From positions 1-64,000 of the forward strand of contig URRB01000009.1 of the NCBI GenBank assembly GCA_900550195.1: 64,000 bases of DNA, in the 5' to 3' direction. The notes beneath the pieces were generated by a model that saw only the letters and a list, made by a program, of their open reading frames with translations, made no database searches and had not been told where the DNA came from. How positions within the stretch are numbered: the first letter of the stretch is position 1; each line of letters opens with the position of its first letter. Shown here piece by piece: positions 15,483-22,911 of the stretch. This DNA comes from an uncultured Collinsella sp. (GTDB taxonomy: Bacteria > Actinomycetota > Coriobacteriia > Coriobacteriales > Coriobacteriaceae). The position numbers and the translations under genes are program-made.

Positions 15483-16664
15483 ATGGATATCAACGCACGC
15501 AACATAGCAACGCCCGCCGCGGACGCGCCCACGGCACAGCCCGCCTCCGTTCCCGCGCCCGTCGTGGGTCGCTTTGCTCCGTCGCCTTCGGGCCGCATGC
15601 ACCTGGGCAACGTGTTCAGCTGCCTGTGCGCGTGGCTTTCGGCCCGCAGCCAAGGCGGCAGCATTGTGTTGCGCATCGAGGACCTAGACGATCGCTGTAA
15701 GCGCCCGGAACTTGCCGCCCAACTCATCGACGACCTAGCCTGGCTGGGGCTGGAGTGGGACGAAGGCCCCTACTACCAGCACGATCGCCTAGACCTGTAC
15801 GAGAGCGCCTTGCGCCAGCTGCAAGACGCCGGCCTCACCTACCCCTGCTTTTGCACGCGCGCCGAGCTCCACACCGCAAGCGCGCCGCATGCCAGCGACG
15901 GCACGCCCATCTACCGCGGTGCCTGCCGAGGCCTTTCGGCCGAAGAGGTCGCCTGCCGCAGTGCCCTGCGCGCTCCGGCCACGCGCCTGCGCGTGCCCGC
16001 CGTCGACGACCTCGCAGACGATGTGGTCGAATTCGTGGACCGCACGTACGGGCCCCAATGCGAGGCACTCGCCACCGAGTGCGGCGACTTTTTGGTGCGC
16101 CGCAGCGACGGCGTGTTTGCCTATCAACTGGCCGTGGTGGTCGATGACGCCGCCATGGGTGTTACCGAGATCGTACGCGGATGCGACCTGCTTGGCTCCA
16201 CACCGCGCCAAATCTACCTGCAGCATTTGCTGGAACTTCCCACGCCGCACTACACGCACATTCCGCTGCTCATGTCGCCGGATGGCCGCCGCCTTTCCAA
16301 GCGCGATCGCGATCTGGACCTGGGCGAGCTCCGCGCCCGCTTTGGCACACCCGAGGCACTGCTGGGCTGGCTCGCCGGGCAAACGGGCATCGCACCGGAC
16401 ACCACGCCGCGTTCTGCCGAGCAGCTGGTCGAGCACTTTAGCTGGGATGTCATCCGCGCGCATCGCGAGAACATCGTTATGGATGAAAGGACAGGCATGC
16501 AACAGACGGCAGCCCACCCTGACGACCACCTCGATAGCGACATTGCCAAAGCATCAACAACTCATCTTTCACCAGAGGGGTTCGATGCGTTTTGCGAAAT
16601 ACTTGACTCCCCCACGCCAGAAGCTACGAAAACGTTACTCGAGCGCAAGTCAGCTTGGGAGTAA
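15483..16664 (+). CDS. gluQ: Glutamyl-Q tRNA(Asp) synthetase with fused antitoxin-like tail
   Basis: A 393-residue protein. Residues about 28-335 are a truncated GluRS-like enzyme that makes glutamyl-queuosine on tRNA(Asp): class I HIGH-type motif RFAPSPSGRMHLGN, RIEDLDDR, zinc-site Cys residues (YPCFCTR with YRGACRG), RLRVPA, and the KMSKS equivalent LSKRDRDLDL. It lacks the C-terminal anticodon domain of true GluRS. Normal family length is about 300. The last 38 residues (STTHLSPEGFDAFCEILDS onward, ending LLERKSAWE) instead resemble the C-terminus of DUF1778 (TacA-type) antitoxins. The DNA of this tail is more AT-rich than the body. The tail may have arisen by fusion to an antitoxin remnant; no toxin gene follows. 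Confidence 0.88.
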   Translation: MDINARNIATPAADAPTAQPASVPAPVVGRFAPSPSGRMHLGNVFSCLCAWLSARSQGGSIVLRIEDLDDRCKRPELAAQLIDDLAWLGLEWDEGPYYQHDRLDLYESALRQLQDAGLTYPCFCTRAELHTASAPHASDGTPIYRGACRGLSAEEVACRSALRAPATRLRVPAVDDLADDVVEFVDRTYGPQCEALATECGDFLVRRSDGVFAYQLAVVVDDAAMGVTEIVRGCDLLGSTPRQIYLQHLLELPTPHYTHIPLLMSPDGRRLSKRDRDLDLGELRARFGTPEALLGWLAGQTGIAPDTTPRSAEQLVEHFSWDVIRAHRENIVMDERTGMQQTAAHPDDHLDSDIAKASTTHLSPEGFDAFCEILDSPTPEATKTLLERKSAWE

Positions 16665-16716
16665 ATCCCTTAGCGAATCGATTTTGGTTCGCTACGAAGC
16701 TCATGCGTCCGTACCC

Positions 16717-17442
16717 CTATGCAACATCCCAGGGCTGGAGTTCGTCGCCCAGGCGAACGATGCAGTCGTAGAGCACGGTATGGCGCTCGGCCGGGTTGAC
16801 ATCCCGATGAAAATGCCCGTAGTACCAGCGCTTGTAGTCCAGACGGTCCTCCAGCTCGTCAAAAAACGTGGTGAGTCGATCGACATCGGGATAATTCCAG
16901 CCGGGTGCCGGATAGAGCGTGGGCGAGAGCATGCGCGTGGAGCAGGTGTGGGTGATTACGTAGTCGACCTTCCAACCCACGCTGTCGAGCCTTGCCCGCG
17001 CCTCCCCAAAGTTGCGCTCGTCCGGCAGCTCCTGCGGCCACCAACTGGAATACGGCACGCGATATTCCTTGTCCACGCTCGTGGCGCCGCCCATGGTAAA
17101 GATCGTTGAGCCGTCGAGTTCAAAAACCTCGCCGCGCGTCAGGCGCCGTATGGGCGAGGTATCCGACAGGCGCTGCGTCAGCCCACCGTGCCACAACTCC
17201 ATGGGTCGCTCCGCCCAGTGATCGAAACGTTCGTGGTTGCCGTCGACGAACAGCAACGTATAGGGGCGCGACTCCAGCCAAGCGATATCGGCGCATTCCT
17301 CGGCAGAGAAATCCCACGGAAAGCCAAAGTCGCCCGCGACAATCAGATAGTCGTCGCTCGTCAGGCTATCCCCAAGCTCCCAATCGCGCAGCTTTTGCAT
17401 GTCGACGCCGCCGTGAATATCGCCCGTCACATAGACTGTCAC
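16717..17442 (-). CDS. Calcineurin-type metallophosphoesterase
   Basis: A 241-residue predicted phosphoesterase. All metal-binding motifs are visible in order: GDIHG, GDFG, GNHE, the ITHTC histidine and GHFH. Substrates of this family range from phosphoproteins to nucleotides and cannot be read from sequence. I favour the GTG at 17442, giving a typical VTVYVTGDIHG start; the in-frame ATG at 17478 adds 12 residues but has no ribosome site. It is convergent with gluQ; the short inverted repeat GCGAA/TTCGC at about 16672-16691 lies between them. It stands apart from the YfcE-like enzyme at 27226 and is unlike it in sequence. Confidence 0.87.
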   Translation of the reverse strand: MTVYVTGDIHGGVDMQKLRDWELGDSLTSDDYLIVAGDFGFPWDFSAEECADIAWLESRPYTLLFVDGNHERFDHWAERPMELWHGGLTQRLSDTSPIRRLTRGEVFELDGSTIFTMGGATSVDKEYRVPYSSWWPQELPDERNFGEARARLDSVGWKVDYVITHTCSTRMLSPTLYPAPGWNYPDVDRLTTFFDELEDRLDYKRWYYGHFHRDVNPAERHTVLYDCIVRLGDELQPWDVA

Positions 17443-17527
17443 CGGATCACCACTTCCCTGTAAGTCGCTAGCCCACATTCTGCACGATCACTAAGCCAAC
17501 CGTTCCAGTCCTTCCATCCCTTAGGGC

Positions 17528-17767
17528 TTACCCCTCGTTCTTCCATCCAAACGGGTCGAGCACCCAAAAAATCAGATCTAGCACACCGCCGGTCATCATG
17601 GCACCGGCAAGGGCCATGCAAATGTGCAGAGAGCTGGCACTTCGGAGCACGTCGAACGGCCCCAGAACAGCCAGCAGCGCGACCGCTGCGCCGGCTACGC
17701 ACAGCGCAAGGCACGGTCCTGCGTCCTTAACGCACTTCTTTGCGAGATGCTTTGCGTTGTCACCCAT
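17528..17767 (-). CDS. Small two-helix membrane protein
   Basis: A 79-residue hypothetical protein starting at ATG 17767 with AAGGAG ten bases upstream. Two hydrophobic helices are visible, LALCVAGAAVALLAVLGPF and ICMALAGAMMTGGVLDLIFWVL, with a short basic N-terminus (MGDNAKHLAKKCVKDAG) and the tail DPFGWKNEG. The open frame extends to 17989, but that part is Arg/Cys/Ser-rich and overlaps the start of a repeat element. No family is recognised. It lies 50 bases downstream of the phosphoesterase start, on the same strand. Confidence 0.6.
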   Translation of the reverse strand: MGDNAKHLAKKCVKDAGPCLALCVAGAAVALLAVLGPFDVLRSASSLHICMALAGAMMTGGVLDLIFWVLDPFGWKNEG

Positions 17768-17927
17768 CGATATCGAACTCCTTAGAGGGTCGTTGTTCAG
17801 ATGCATGCCGCCGTGGCAGAACGAAGCGGCAGAGTAAGTGTCACATGCCGTGCAGACATCAATGGAGAAACCGCCTGCTCGACCAACCCTTGACGCCGTT
17901 TTGCACCGGCACCCCATCCCCCGCTGT

Positions 17928-18111
17928 CGAGGTCTAATACTTTTCCCGAGAAGTGAACGGCTGTTTTTGGACCCCTGAAACAGCCGCATTTTTCGGCGGC
18001 AAAATCGTGGGATTTCAGCATTGAAACCGCGGGAAACGGCACCTTTAAAGTGTCGATGCTTCGGGGGTCCGTTTTAGCTCGTTCACTTCTCGGGAAAAGT
18101 ATTAGACCTCG
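17928..18111. mobile_element. 184-bp MITE-like element with 32-bp terminal inverted repeats
   Basis: Termini 17928-17959 and 18080-18111 are perfect 32-bp inverted repeats (starting CGAGGTCTAATACTTTTCCC). The 120-bp interior contains further pairing: GGCTGTTT with AAACAGCC, and GGACCCC with GGGGTCC. No reading frame fills it. It sits in the gap between a minus-strand and a plus-strand gene. I see no clear target duplication next to the termini. The rest of 17768-18325 shows nothing recognisable. Confidence 0.75.
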
Positions 18112-18325
18112 CTGCTAGCTATCCAGAAAGACACCTCCCCCTTCCCCACCGCCACCCAAAAACTCATCCAACATTAATCTTGGCTCAAGAATCGCTTAAT
18201 CTATAACCTGCACTATAGAGTTCGACCAAGGGCGGGGCGGCGCCGCGCAACGCAGGCCGCCGAACGCAACGCTCGCGCCCGGGCAGATCGCCCGGCGTCG
18301 CGCCCATCGAACGAAAGGACAGGTC

Positions 18326-18868
18326 ATGGACGACCTCGAAAAAGTTGAAACCATCCGCACCAAGTGCAACGTGAGCTACACCGATGCCAAGGCCGCGCTC
18401 GACGCCGCCGACGGTAACGTTCTGGATGCCATCATTTGGCTCGAGTCGCAGGGCAAGACGCAAACCACGTCGGCGCACGCCGCCACCGAGTCCGTGCCGG
18501 TCGATGAGCCCTCGGCCGAGATGGTCGCCGCGCAGGCCGCCTACGAGAAGTCGAGCGAAAAGACCGACTTCTCCAAGAAGATGGACAGCGTGTGGGAGTA
18601 CCTCAAAAAGCTCTTCCGCCTGAGCCTGGACACCAAGTTTATTGCCACGCGCCGCGATGCGATCATCCTCAACATCCCCATCCTGATCCCCATCGTCGCG
18701 CTGCTTGCTTGGGGCGCCACGATATGGCTGATGCTGATTGGCCTGTTCTTTGGCATGCGCTACCGCATCGACAGCGACGGCGACGTGCCCGGCAGCATCA
18801 ACAACCTTATGAATCACGCTGCCGATGCCGCGGACGACATCAAGCAAAATCTCAACGACGACAAGTAA
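18326..18868 (+). CDS. UBA-like / DUF4342 domain membrane-associated protein
   Basis: A 180-residue protein with AAAGGAC upstream. Residues 1-45 form a three-helix UBA/TS-N-like domain (EKVETIRTKCNVSYTDAKAA, then AADGNVLDAIIWLE), as in DUF4342 proteins. A linker follows, then an amphipathic segment and a hydrophobic stretch (IILNIPILIPIVALLAWGATIWLMLIGLFFGM, two short helices), then an acidic tail. Many coriobacterial and firmicute relatives precede two-component systems, as here: the response regulator starts 18 bases after its stop. It may modulate that signalling system at the membrane; this is inferred from position only. Confidence 0.8.
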   Translation: MDDLEKVETIRTKCNVSYTDAKAALDAADGNVLDAIIWLESQGKTQTTSAHAATESVPVDEPSAEMVAAQAAYEKSSEKTDFSKKMDSVWEYLKKLFRLSLDTKFIATRRDAIILNIPILIPIVALLAWGATIWLMLIGLFFGMRYRIDSDGDVPGSINNLMNHAADAADDIKQNLNDDK

Positions 18869-18886
18869 TCGCAGACGGGGGCACAC

Positions 18887-19657
18887 ATGGCACGGATCCT
18901 GATCGTAGAGGACGAGGAGAAAATCGCCCGCTTTGTGACGCTCGAGCTGGAGCACGAGGGCTACCAGGTGGAGCACGCCGCTGACGGCCGCACCGCCGTG
19001 GACCTGGCGCTGGAGCGCGACTACGATCTGATTCTGCTCGATGTGCTGTTGCCACAGCTCAACGGCATGGAGGTCCTGCGGCGTGTCCGCAAGCACAAGG
19101 ATGTGCCGGTGATTATGGTCACCGCGCGAGATGCCGTGATGGACAAGGTGGCCGGGCTCGATGCCGGCGCCGACGATTACCTGACCAAGCCGTTTGCGAT
19201 TGAGGAGTTGTTCGCACGGATCCGCGTTGCGCTGAAGCGCTCGGAGGCCGTGCGGGCGGCTTCGGGCGTTGGCGGCGTTGGGGCCGGGGAGGGCGCTACG
19301 GGTGCCGCTGCGATACCCCCGGCTGGAGACTCGGCCAAGACCTCAGCCGCGCCCTCCCCCGCCGCGCTCACCGTGGGTTCGGTCGCGCTCGATCCCGACC
19401 GCCGCGAAGTCACGGTCGGCGGCTCGCCCATCGTGCTGACCGCCCGCGAGTTCGACGTCCTCGCCCTGCTTATGGCACATGCCGGCACCGTGCTCACGCG
19501 CGAGCGCATTGCGCACGAGGCGCTGGGCTACGAATACGTGGGCGACACCAACAACGTCGACGTGCACATCGCGCACCTGCGCGCCAAGATCGAGGACGCC
19601 GGCGGTGCCCGCATCATCCAGACCGTGCGCGGGGTGGGCTATGTCTGCCGCACGTAA
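18887..19657 (+). CDS. OmpR-family response regulator
   Basis: A 256-residue regulator. The receiver domain shows VEDEEKIARFV, the phosphoacceptor Asp in LILLDVLLPQLNG, VTARDAV and the Lys in DDYLTKPFAIEELFARI. The C-terminal winged helix begins about residue 160 and includes VLTAREFDVLALLM, YVGDTNNVDVHIAHLRAKI and IQTVRGVGYVC. A linker of about 40 residues rich in Ala, Gly and Pro separates the domains, longer than usual. It lies in an operon between the UBA-like gene and the kinase, which overlaps its last 17 bases. Targets are not visible. Confidence 0.95.
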   Translation: MARILIVEDEEKIARFVTLELEHEGYQVEHAADGRTAVDLALERDYDLILLDVLLPQLNGMEVLRRVRKHKDVPVIMVTARDAVMDKVAGLDAGADDYLTKPFAIEELFARIRVALKRSEAVRAASGVGGVGAGEGATGAAAIPPAGDSAKTSAAPSPAALTVGSVALDPDRREVTVGGSPIVLTAREFDVLALLMAHAGTVLTRERIAHEALGYEYVGDTNNVDVHIAHLRAKIEDAGGARIIQTVRGVGYVCRT

Positions 19658-20936
19658 CGCCGAGGCCAAGCGCGTCACCTCCATCGCCCGCGCCATCAAC
19701 TGGAGCTATATGTGGCGCCGCCTGATGAGCTACGTCTGGCTCGATCTGTTGCTGGTGGTGATTGCGGCGGCGATCCTCGTCTATGGATACAACCAGACAC
19801 TGCCCGACAGCGCGTTTACCGCAGGATGGATCCCCGGCGCCACCGTTCGCGGCATGTCGCTGAAGCCCGCGCGCGGCTGGGACCTGACAACGCTCACCTA
19901 TACCGTCGAGCTTGCGCGTACCACCAAGACCTTCCCCCTCGCGCAGGACCTCATCGCACTTTGGCCCCTCTATATCGTTGTTGTAGGTTGGCAGGTCATC
20001 AGCATGCTCGATATGCTCGGCGGCGCTCGCCGTGTGCGCCGCACCATGGCGCCGCTCAACGACCTGGCCCTGCGCGTGGACGAGCTCGGCCGCATGCAGC
20101 TCTCCGGCGGCAAGATGGAAACGCTGGAGCAAGCCATCGAGCGCGCGAGCGTCGACTCGCCGAGCGTCACCACCGGCGACGCCGACCTGGCAAGCATCGA
20201 GGTCGCACTCAACCGCCTGCTGCGCCAGATGCAAGAGGCCAAGCTGCAGCAGATGCGCTTTGTCAACGATGCAAGCCACGAGCTGCGCACGCCCATCGCG
20301 GTGATTCAGGGCTACGTGAACATGCTCGACCGCTGGGGCAAAGACGACCCGGACGTGCTGGCGGAATCCATCGCGTCCCTCAAGGCCGAAAGCGAGCACA
20401 TGCAGGAGCTCGTGGAGCAGCTGCTGTTTTTGGCGCGCGGCGATGCCGGGCGCACGGTCCTGCGGCGTGCGCATACCAACCTGGCTGCACTGGTCGGCGA
20501 GGTTTGCGAAGAATCGCAGATGATCGATGCCGGGCACACGTATCGGCTGGCCTTTGACGCTGCGCTTATCAGCGACCCGCGCTGCGACGCGCCCGTCGAC
20601 GTGGCGCTCGTGAAGCAGGCTCTGCGCGTGATCGTGCAAAACGCCGCCAAGTATTCGGACGCGGGCACGCCCATCTCGTTTGGCGTAGCGCCGGATGCGG
20701 GCACGGGCACGATCGACATAAGCGTTGAAGACGAGGGCATCGGCATGAACCAGGAATCCGCAGCTCACGCGTTTGAACGGTTCTACCGCGCCGACAACGC
20801 ACGCGATGCCGGTGCGCAGGGCTCGGGTCTGGGGCTTGCCATTGCCAAGTGGATCGTCGATAGCCATGGTGGTGTCATTGGCGTGACCTCAGTCGAGGGC
20901 GTCGGCAGCCGCTTTACGATTCGCCTGCCGCGGTAG
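19641..20936 (+). CDS. HAMP-type sensor histidine kinase
   Basis: A 431-residue membrane kinase starting at ATG 19641, inside the end of the regulator gene. Two transmembrane helices (VWLDLLLVVIAAAILVYGY and LIALWPLYIVVVGWQVISML) flank a short extracytoplasmic region of about 60 residues. The H box is FVNDASHELRTPIAVIQGYV, with His followed by Glu-Leu-Arg-Thr-Pro. The ATPase domain has the N box (VIVQNAAKYS), the G1 box (VEDEGIGM), the F box (FERFYRAD) and the G2 box (GSGLGLAIAKWIV). It is the cognate partner of the upstream regulator, followed by a strong terminator. The signal is unknown. Confidence 0.95.
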   Translation: MSAARNAEAKRVTSIARAINWSYMWRRLMSYVWLDLLLVVIAAAILVYGYNQTLPDSAFTAGWIPGATVRGMSLKPARGWDLTTLTYTVELARTTKTFPLAQDLIALWPLYIVVVGWQVISMLDMLGGARRVRRTMAPLNDLALRVDELGRMQLSGGKMETLEQAIERASVDSPSVTTGDADLASIEVALNRLLRQMQEAKLQQMRFVNDASHELRTPIAVIQGYVNMLDRWGKDDPDVLAESIASLKAESEHMQELVEQLLFLARGDAGRTVLRRAHTNLAALVGEVCEESQMIDAGHTYRLAFDAALISDPRCDAPVDVALVKQALRVIVQNAAKYSDAGTPISFGVAPDAGTGTIDISVEDEGIGMNQESAAHAFERFYRADNARDAGAQGSGLGLAIAKWIVDSHGGVIGVTSVEGVGSRFTIRLPR

Positions 20937-20955
20937 GAAGCCCCTCGGCATAAAT

Positions 20956-20989
20956 AAAGGGATAGGGCCACGCGGCCCTATCCCTTTTT
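20956..20989. terminator. Bidirectional terminator after the second two-component operon
   Basis: Perfect 14-bp stem AAAGGGATAGGGCC with GGCCCTATCCCTTT, followed by TTG on plus and preceded by an A-rich flank that gives T residues on minus. It serves the convergent genes on both sides. Confidence 0.88.
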
Positions 20990-21011
20990 GCTAACTAAAG
21001 CAGCTTGTGCG

Positions 21012-21386
21012 CTACTCGCGGCACAGGTGCACGGCGAAACCGGCGAACTCGCGCTTAAAGTACACGAGCTTGGTACCACCGTCGGGCAGCAGCGCGCGCG
21101 ACTCTTCGTTGACCTCGAGCCCGCGCTCGGCAAACCACTTCTCAGCTGCATCGATGTCGTTAACGGCAAAGCCGATGTGGCCCTTGGTGCCACGACCGTT
21201 CTGCTTCATGATCTCGACCAGCGAATCGTTAAAGTACGAAACCGGGGTCTCGATAACGGGCAGACCCATCATCGTCGAGAACAGCTCCGCGATCTCCAGG
21301 GCGTCTGCCGGGTCGGTGGCGTTAATGCCCACATGGGCAACGCGCATGCCAAAGAGCTCGACCGGATTGGCGTTCTGCTCACTCAT
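21012..21386 (-). CDS. VOC/glyoxalase-fold protein
   Basis: A 124-residue vicinal-oxygen-chelate fold protein. It has the paired beta-alpha-beta-beta-beta pattern: RVAHVGINATDPADALEIAELF in the first half and GHIGFAVNDIDAAEKWFAERG in the second. Candidate metal ligands are His18 (VAHVGIN), Glu (SLVEIM) and His (KGHIGF). The enzymatic role is not predictable. It starts 11 bases after the stop of the PTS IIB gene, with only a weak ribosome site, so it is probably translationally coupled and may act on a sugar or sugar phosphate. Confidence 0.82.
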   Translation of the reverse strand: MSEQNANPVELFGMRVAHVGINATDPADALEIAELFSTMMGLPVIETPVSYFNDSLVEIMKQNGRGTKGHIGFAVNDIDAAEKWFAERGLEVNEESRALLPDGGTKLVYFKREFAGFAVHLCRE

Positions 21387-21397
21387 GCAGTCAGCGC

Positions 21398-21685
21398 CTA
21401 CTGAGCCATGACGTCAAGAACGGCCTTCTCGGCAGCGACGCGGTTCATGCCGGTCATGAAGGGCACGCCGCTCACGTACGGGCAGGTAAGGCCCTCGGGG
21501 GCAACGGTGGTGGCGATCAGCAGATCGGCGCCCTCGTCGCAAACGTCCTTGGCCTCGGAGATGGCGCACTGCACGATCTCGTACTTGTCGGCGTAACCGT
21601 TGGCGTCGAGCATGGTGGCGACCTTCTGGGCAACGAGTGTGGAAGTAGCAGCGCCAGCACCGCAAGCCAAAACGATCTTCTTCAT
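21398..21685 (-). CDS. PTS galactitol-type EIIB component (orphan)
   Basis: A 95-residue cytoplasmic PTS EIIB domain of the GatB/lactose-IIB fold. The N-terminus MKKIVLACGAGAATSTLV contains the phosphorylatable Cys8 and its phosphate-binding loop. The ribosome site is GGGAG ten bases before the ATG. In characterised systems such a IIB passes phosphate from IIA to a membrane IIC. No IIA or IIC of this family is encoded anywhere in the window, so it either serves a distant permease or has become regulatory. It forms a two-gene operon with a VOC protein. Confidence 0.88.
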   Translation of the reverse strand: MKKIVLACGAGAATSTLVAQKVATMLDANGYADKYEIVQCAISEAKDVCDEGADLLIATTVAPEGLTCPYVSGVPFMTGMNRVAAEKAVLDVMAQ

Positions 21686-21848
21686 AGGTAATGTCTCCCT
21701 TCATGGTTTACTTTAGGTAAGTGTACCGCAGCGAGCGATGGCACTCGGCCTCGATGAGCTTTTATGCCAGTTTGCTTGCGCGCTGCGTATAATACATCTA
21801 GTACGTGTTGTCATACCGCTCGCTTTATGAGCGACTAAGGACCCCAAT

Positions 21849-22472
21849 ATGCCCGATTCCCGCACCCTCTGGACCGCCGTCGTTATCATCTGCATCGCCG
21901 TTTCGGTGTTCTTTAGCGTCAAAAAACGCACCACGTTTAAACGCCTGCAGCAATTGATGGCCGCCAAGCAGTGGGACGAGTTCGATCGTTTGCTCGACGG
22001 CAAACTCACCAGCATGCTGTACCCGCGCTATAACCGCGACTACCTGCGCCTGAACTCCTATCTGCTGCGCGAGGACCACAAGCGCGCCGACGAGATGTTC
22101 GATTTGCTGCTGGGGCTCAATCTGCCCAAAATGCAGCGCGTCGACCTGGTGATCAAAGCCTTTAACTACTACGTTGGCCAGGAGGACCGCAAAAAGCCCA
22201 AGGAGCTCCTGCACGAGATCAAGGGCTTTGAGGGCGGCCAGGCCGAGGCAGTCGCGCACGAATGCCAACTGATGTACGACACGATGATCCTCAAGCGCCA
22301 CAACGACATTCCCGAGCTGGAGCGCATGCTCAAGGAGGCCGGCGACGACAAGGTCAAGAGCTGCCGCCTGGAATACCTGCTAGCCCTGCAGTACAAGAAC
22401 AAGGGCGACGAAGCCAAGTTCCAGGAGTTCCTGGAGAAGTCGGGCCAACACTCGATGGCCGTCAACGCGTAA
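21849..22472 (+). CDS. Membrane-anchored TPR-like hypothetical protein
   Basis: A 207-residue protein with AAGGA upstream of the ATG. One N-terminal transmembrane helix (LWTAVVIICIAVSVFFSV) is followed by KK and a cytoplasmic, all-helical domain. Helix-turn-helix pairs such as LQQLMAAKQWDEFDRLLDG, YLLREDHKRADEMFDLLLG and LEYLLALQYKNKGDEAKFQEFL look like tetratricopeptide repeats. Such proteins usually scaffold protein complexes. No partner is evident. It is monocistronic, directly upstream of tRNA-Leu. Confidence 0.75.
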   Translation: MPDSRTLWTAVVIICIAVSVFFSVKKRTTFKRLQQLMAAKQWDEFDRLLDGKLTSMLYPRYNRDYLRLNSYLLREDHKRADEMFDLLLGLNLPKMQRVDLVIKAFNYYVGQEDRKKPKELLHEIKGFEGGQAEAVAHECQLMYDTMILKRHNDIPELERMLKEAGDDKVKSCRLEYLLALQYKNKGDEAKFQEFLEKSGQHSMAVNA

Positions 22473-22503
22473 CGGACGGCTTGTGCTAGACTTCTAGTCT
22501 CAC

Positions 22504-22588
22504 GGGGGCGTGGCGGAATTGGCATACGCAGGAGACTTAAAATCTCTCGCCGCAAGGATTGTGGGTTCGAGTCCCACCGCCCCTACCA
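22504..22588 (+). tRNA. tRNA-Leu, anticodon UAA
   Basis: An 85-nt class II tRNA with encoded CCA. The acceptor stem GGGGGCG pairs with CGCCCCT (first pair G-U), T8-G9 follow, and the D arm is GCGGAATTGGCATACGC. The anticodon stem GGAGA/TCTC encloses the loop CTTAAAA (anticodon TAA), there is a long variable arm, and the T arm is GTGGGTTCGAGTCCCAC. It reads UUA and UUG codons, which are rare in this GC-rich DNA. Confidence 0.97.
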
Positions 22589-22600
22589 TATGGAGCTTTC

Positions 22601-22638
22601 GAGCCCGTGTCCCCAAGGGATGCGGGCTCACTTCTTTT
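22601..22638 (+). terminator. Terminator of tRNA-Leu
   Basis: The stem GAGCCCG with CGGGCTC is followed by ACTTCTTTT, 12 bases after the tRNA CCA end. Confidence 0.75.
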
Positions 22639-22840
22639 AGATGCCGGTGGGACTCGAACCCGCGAGGGGGGGGCGAGCGTCAAGCGGACGCGCAGCGTCC
22701 GCAGCGAGCCGGCGAGGGCGCCAGCAGGCGTCCGAAGCCGGTGCGGATTTGCGCAGCAAATACGCAGACGTCCCACCGCCCCGCGCTTCAGAAAGCCAAC
22801 TAATTTAGGACGGGCTAAAAAGACAGCTTCGGTCCCTTAG
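22639..22840. repeat. tRNA-derived and palindromic debris downstream of tRNA-Leu
   Basis: GGTGGGACTCGAACCC (about 22649-22664) is the exact reverse complement of the T arm of tRNA-Leu, and GTCCCACCGCCCC (about 22770-22782) is a direct copy of its 3' end. Between them are short palindromes (GGACGCGCAGCGTCC, ATTTGCGCAGCAAAT). No integrase or phage gene is near, so this looks like a remnant of past integration or tRNA duplication, or a short dispersed repeat. Confidence 0.5.
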
Positions 22841-22909
22841 AAGTTGCGGTGGAATAGATCCTGTTTATACCGTTTACCAGCTTATTTAGGAACTATTTCA
22901 CCGCAACTT
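22841..22909. mobile_element. 69-bp inverted-repeat element, copy 1 of 2
   Basis: Termini AAGTTGCGGTGGAATA and TATTTCACCGCAACTT are inverted with one mismatch. The other copy (29582-29650) has the same termini and exactly the same length but a different interior. It directly abuts the stop codon of ppx at 22912. It may be a non-autonomous mobile repeat, and it can also fold at the mRNA 3' end. Confidence 0.8.
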
Positions 22910-22911
22910 AT

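Noticed and set aside
22504..22911. Prophage or integrative island at tRNA-Leu
   Set aside because: Repeats of tRNA sequence exist, but no integrase or accessory gene lies within the 300-bp gap before ppx; at most a scar.
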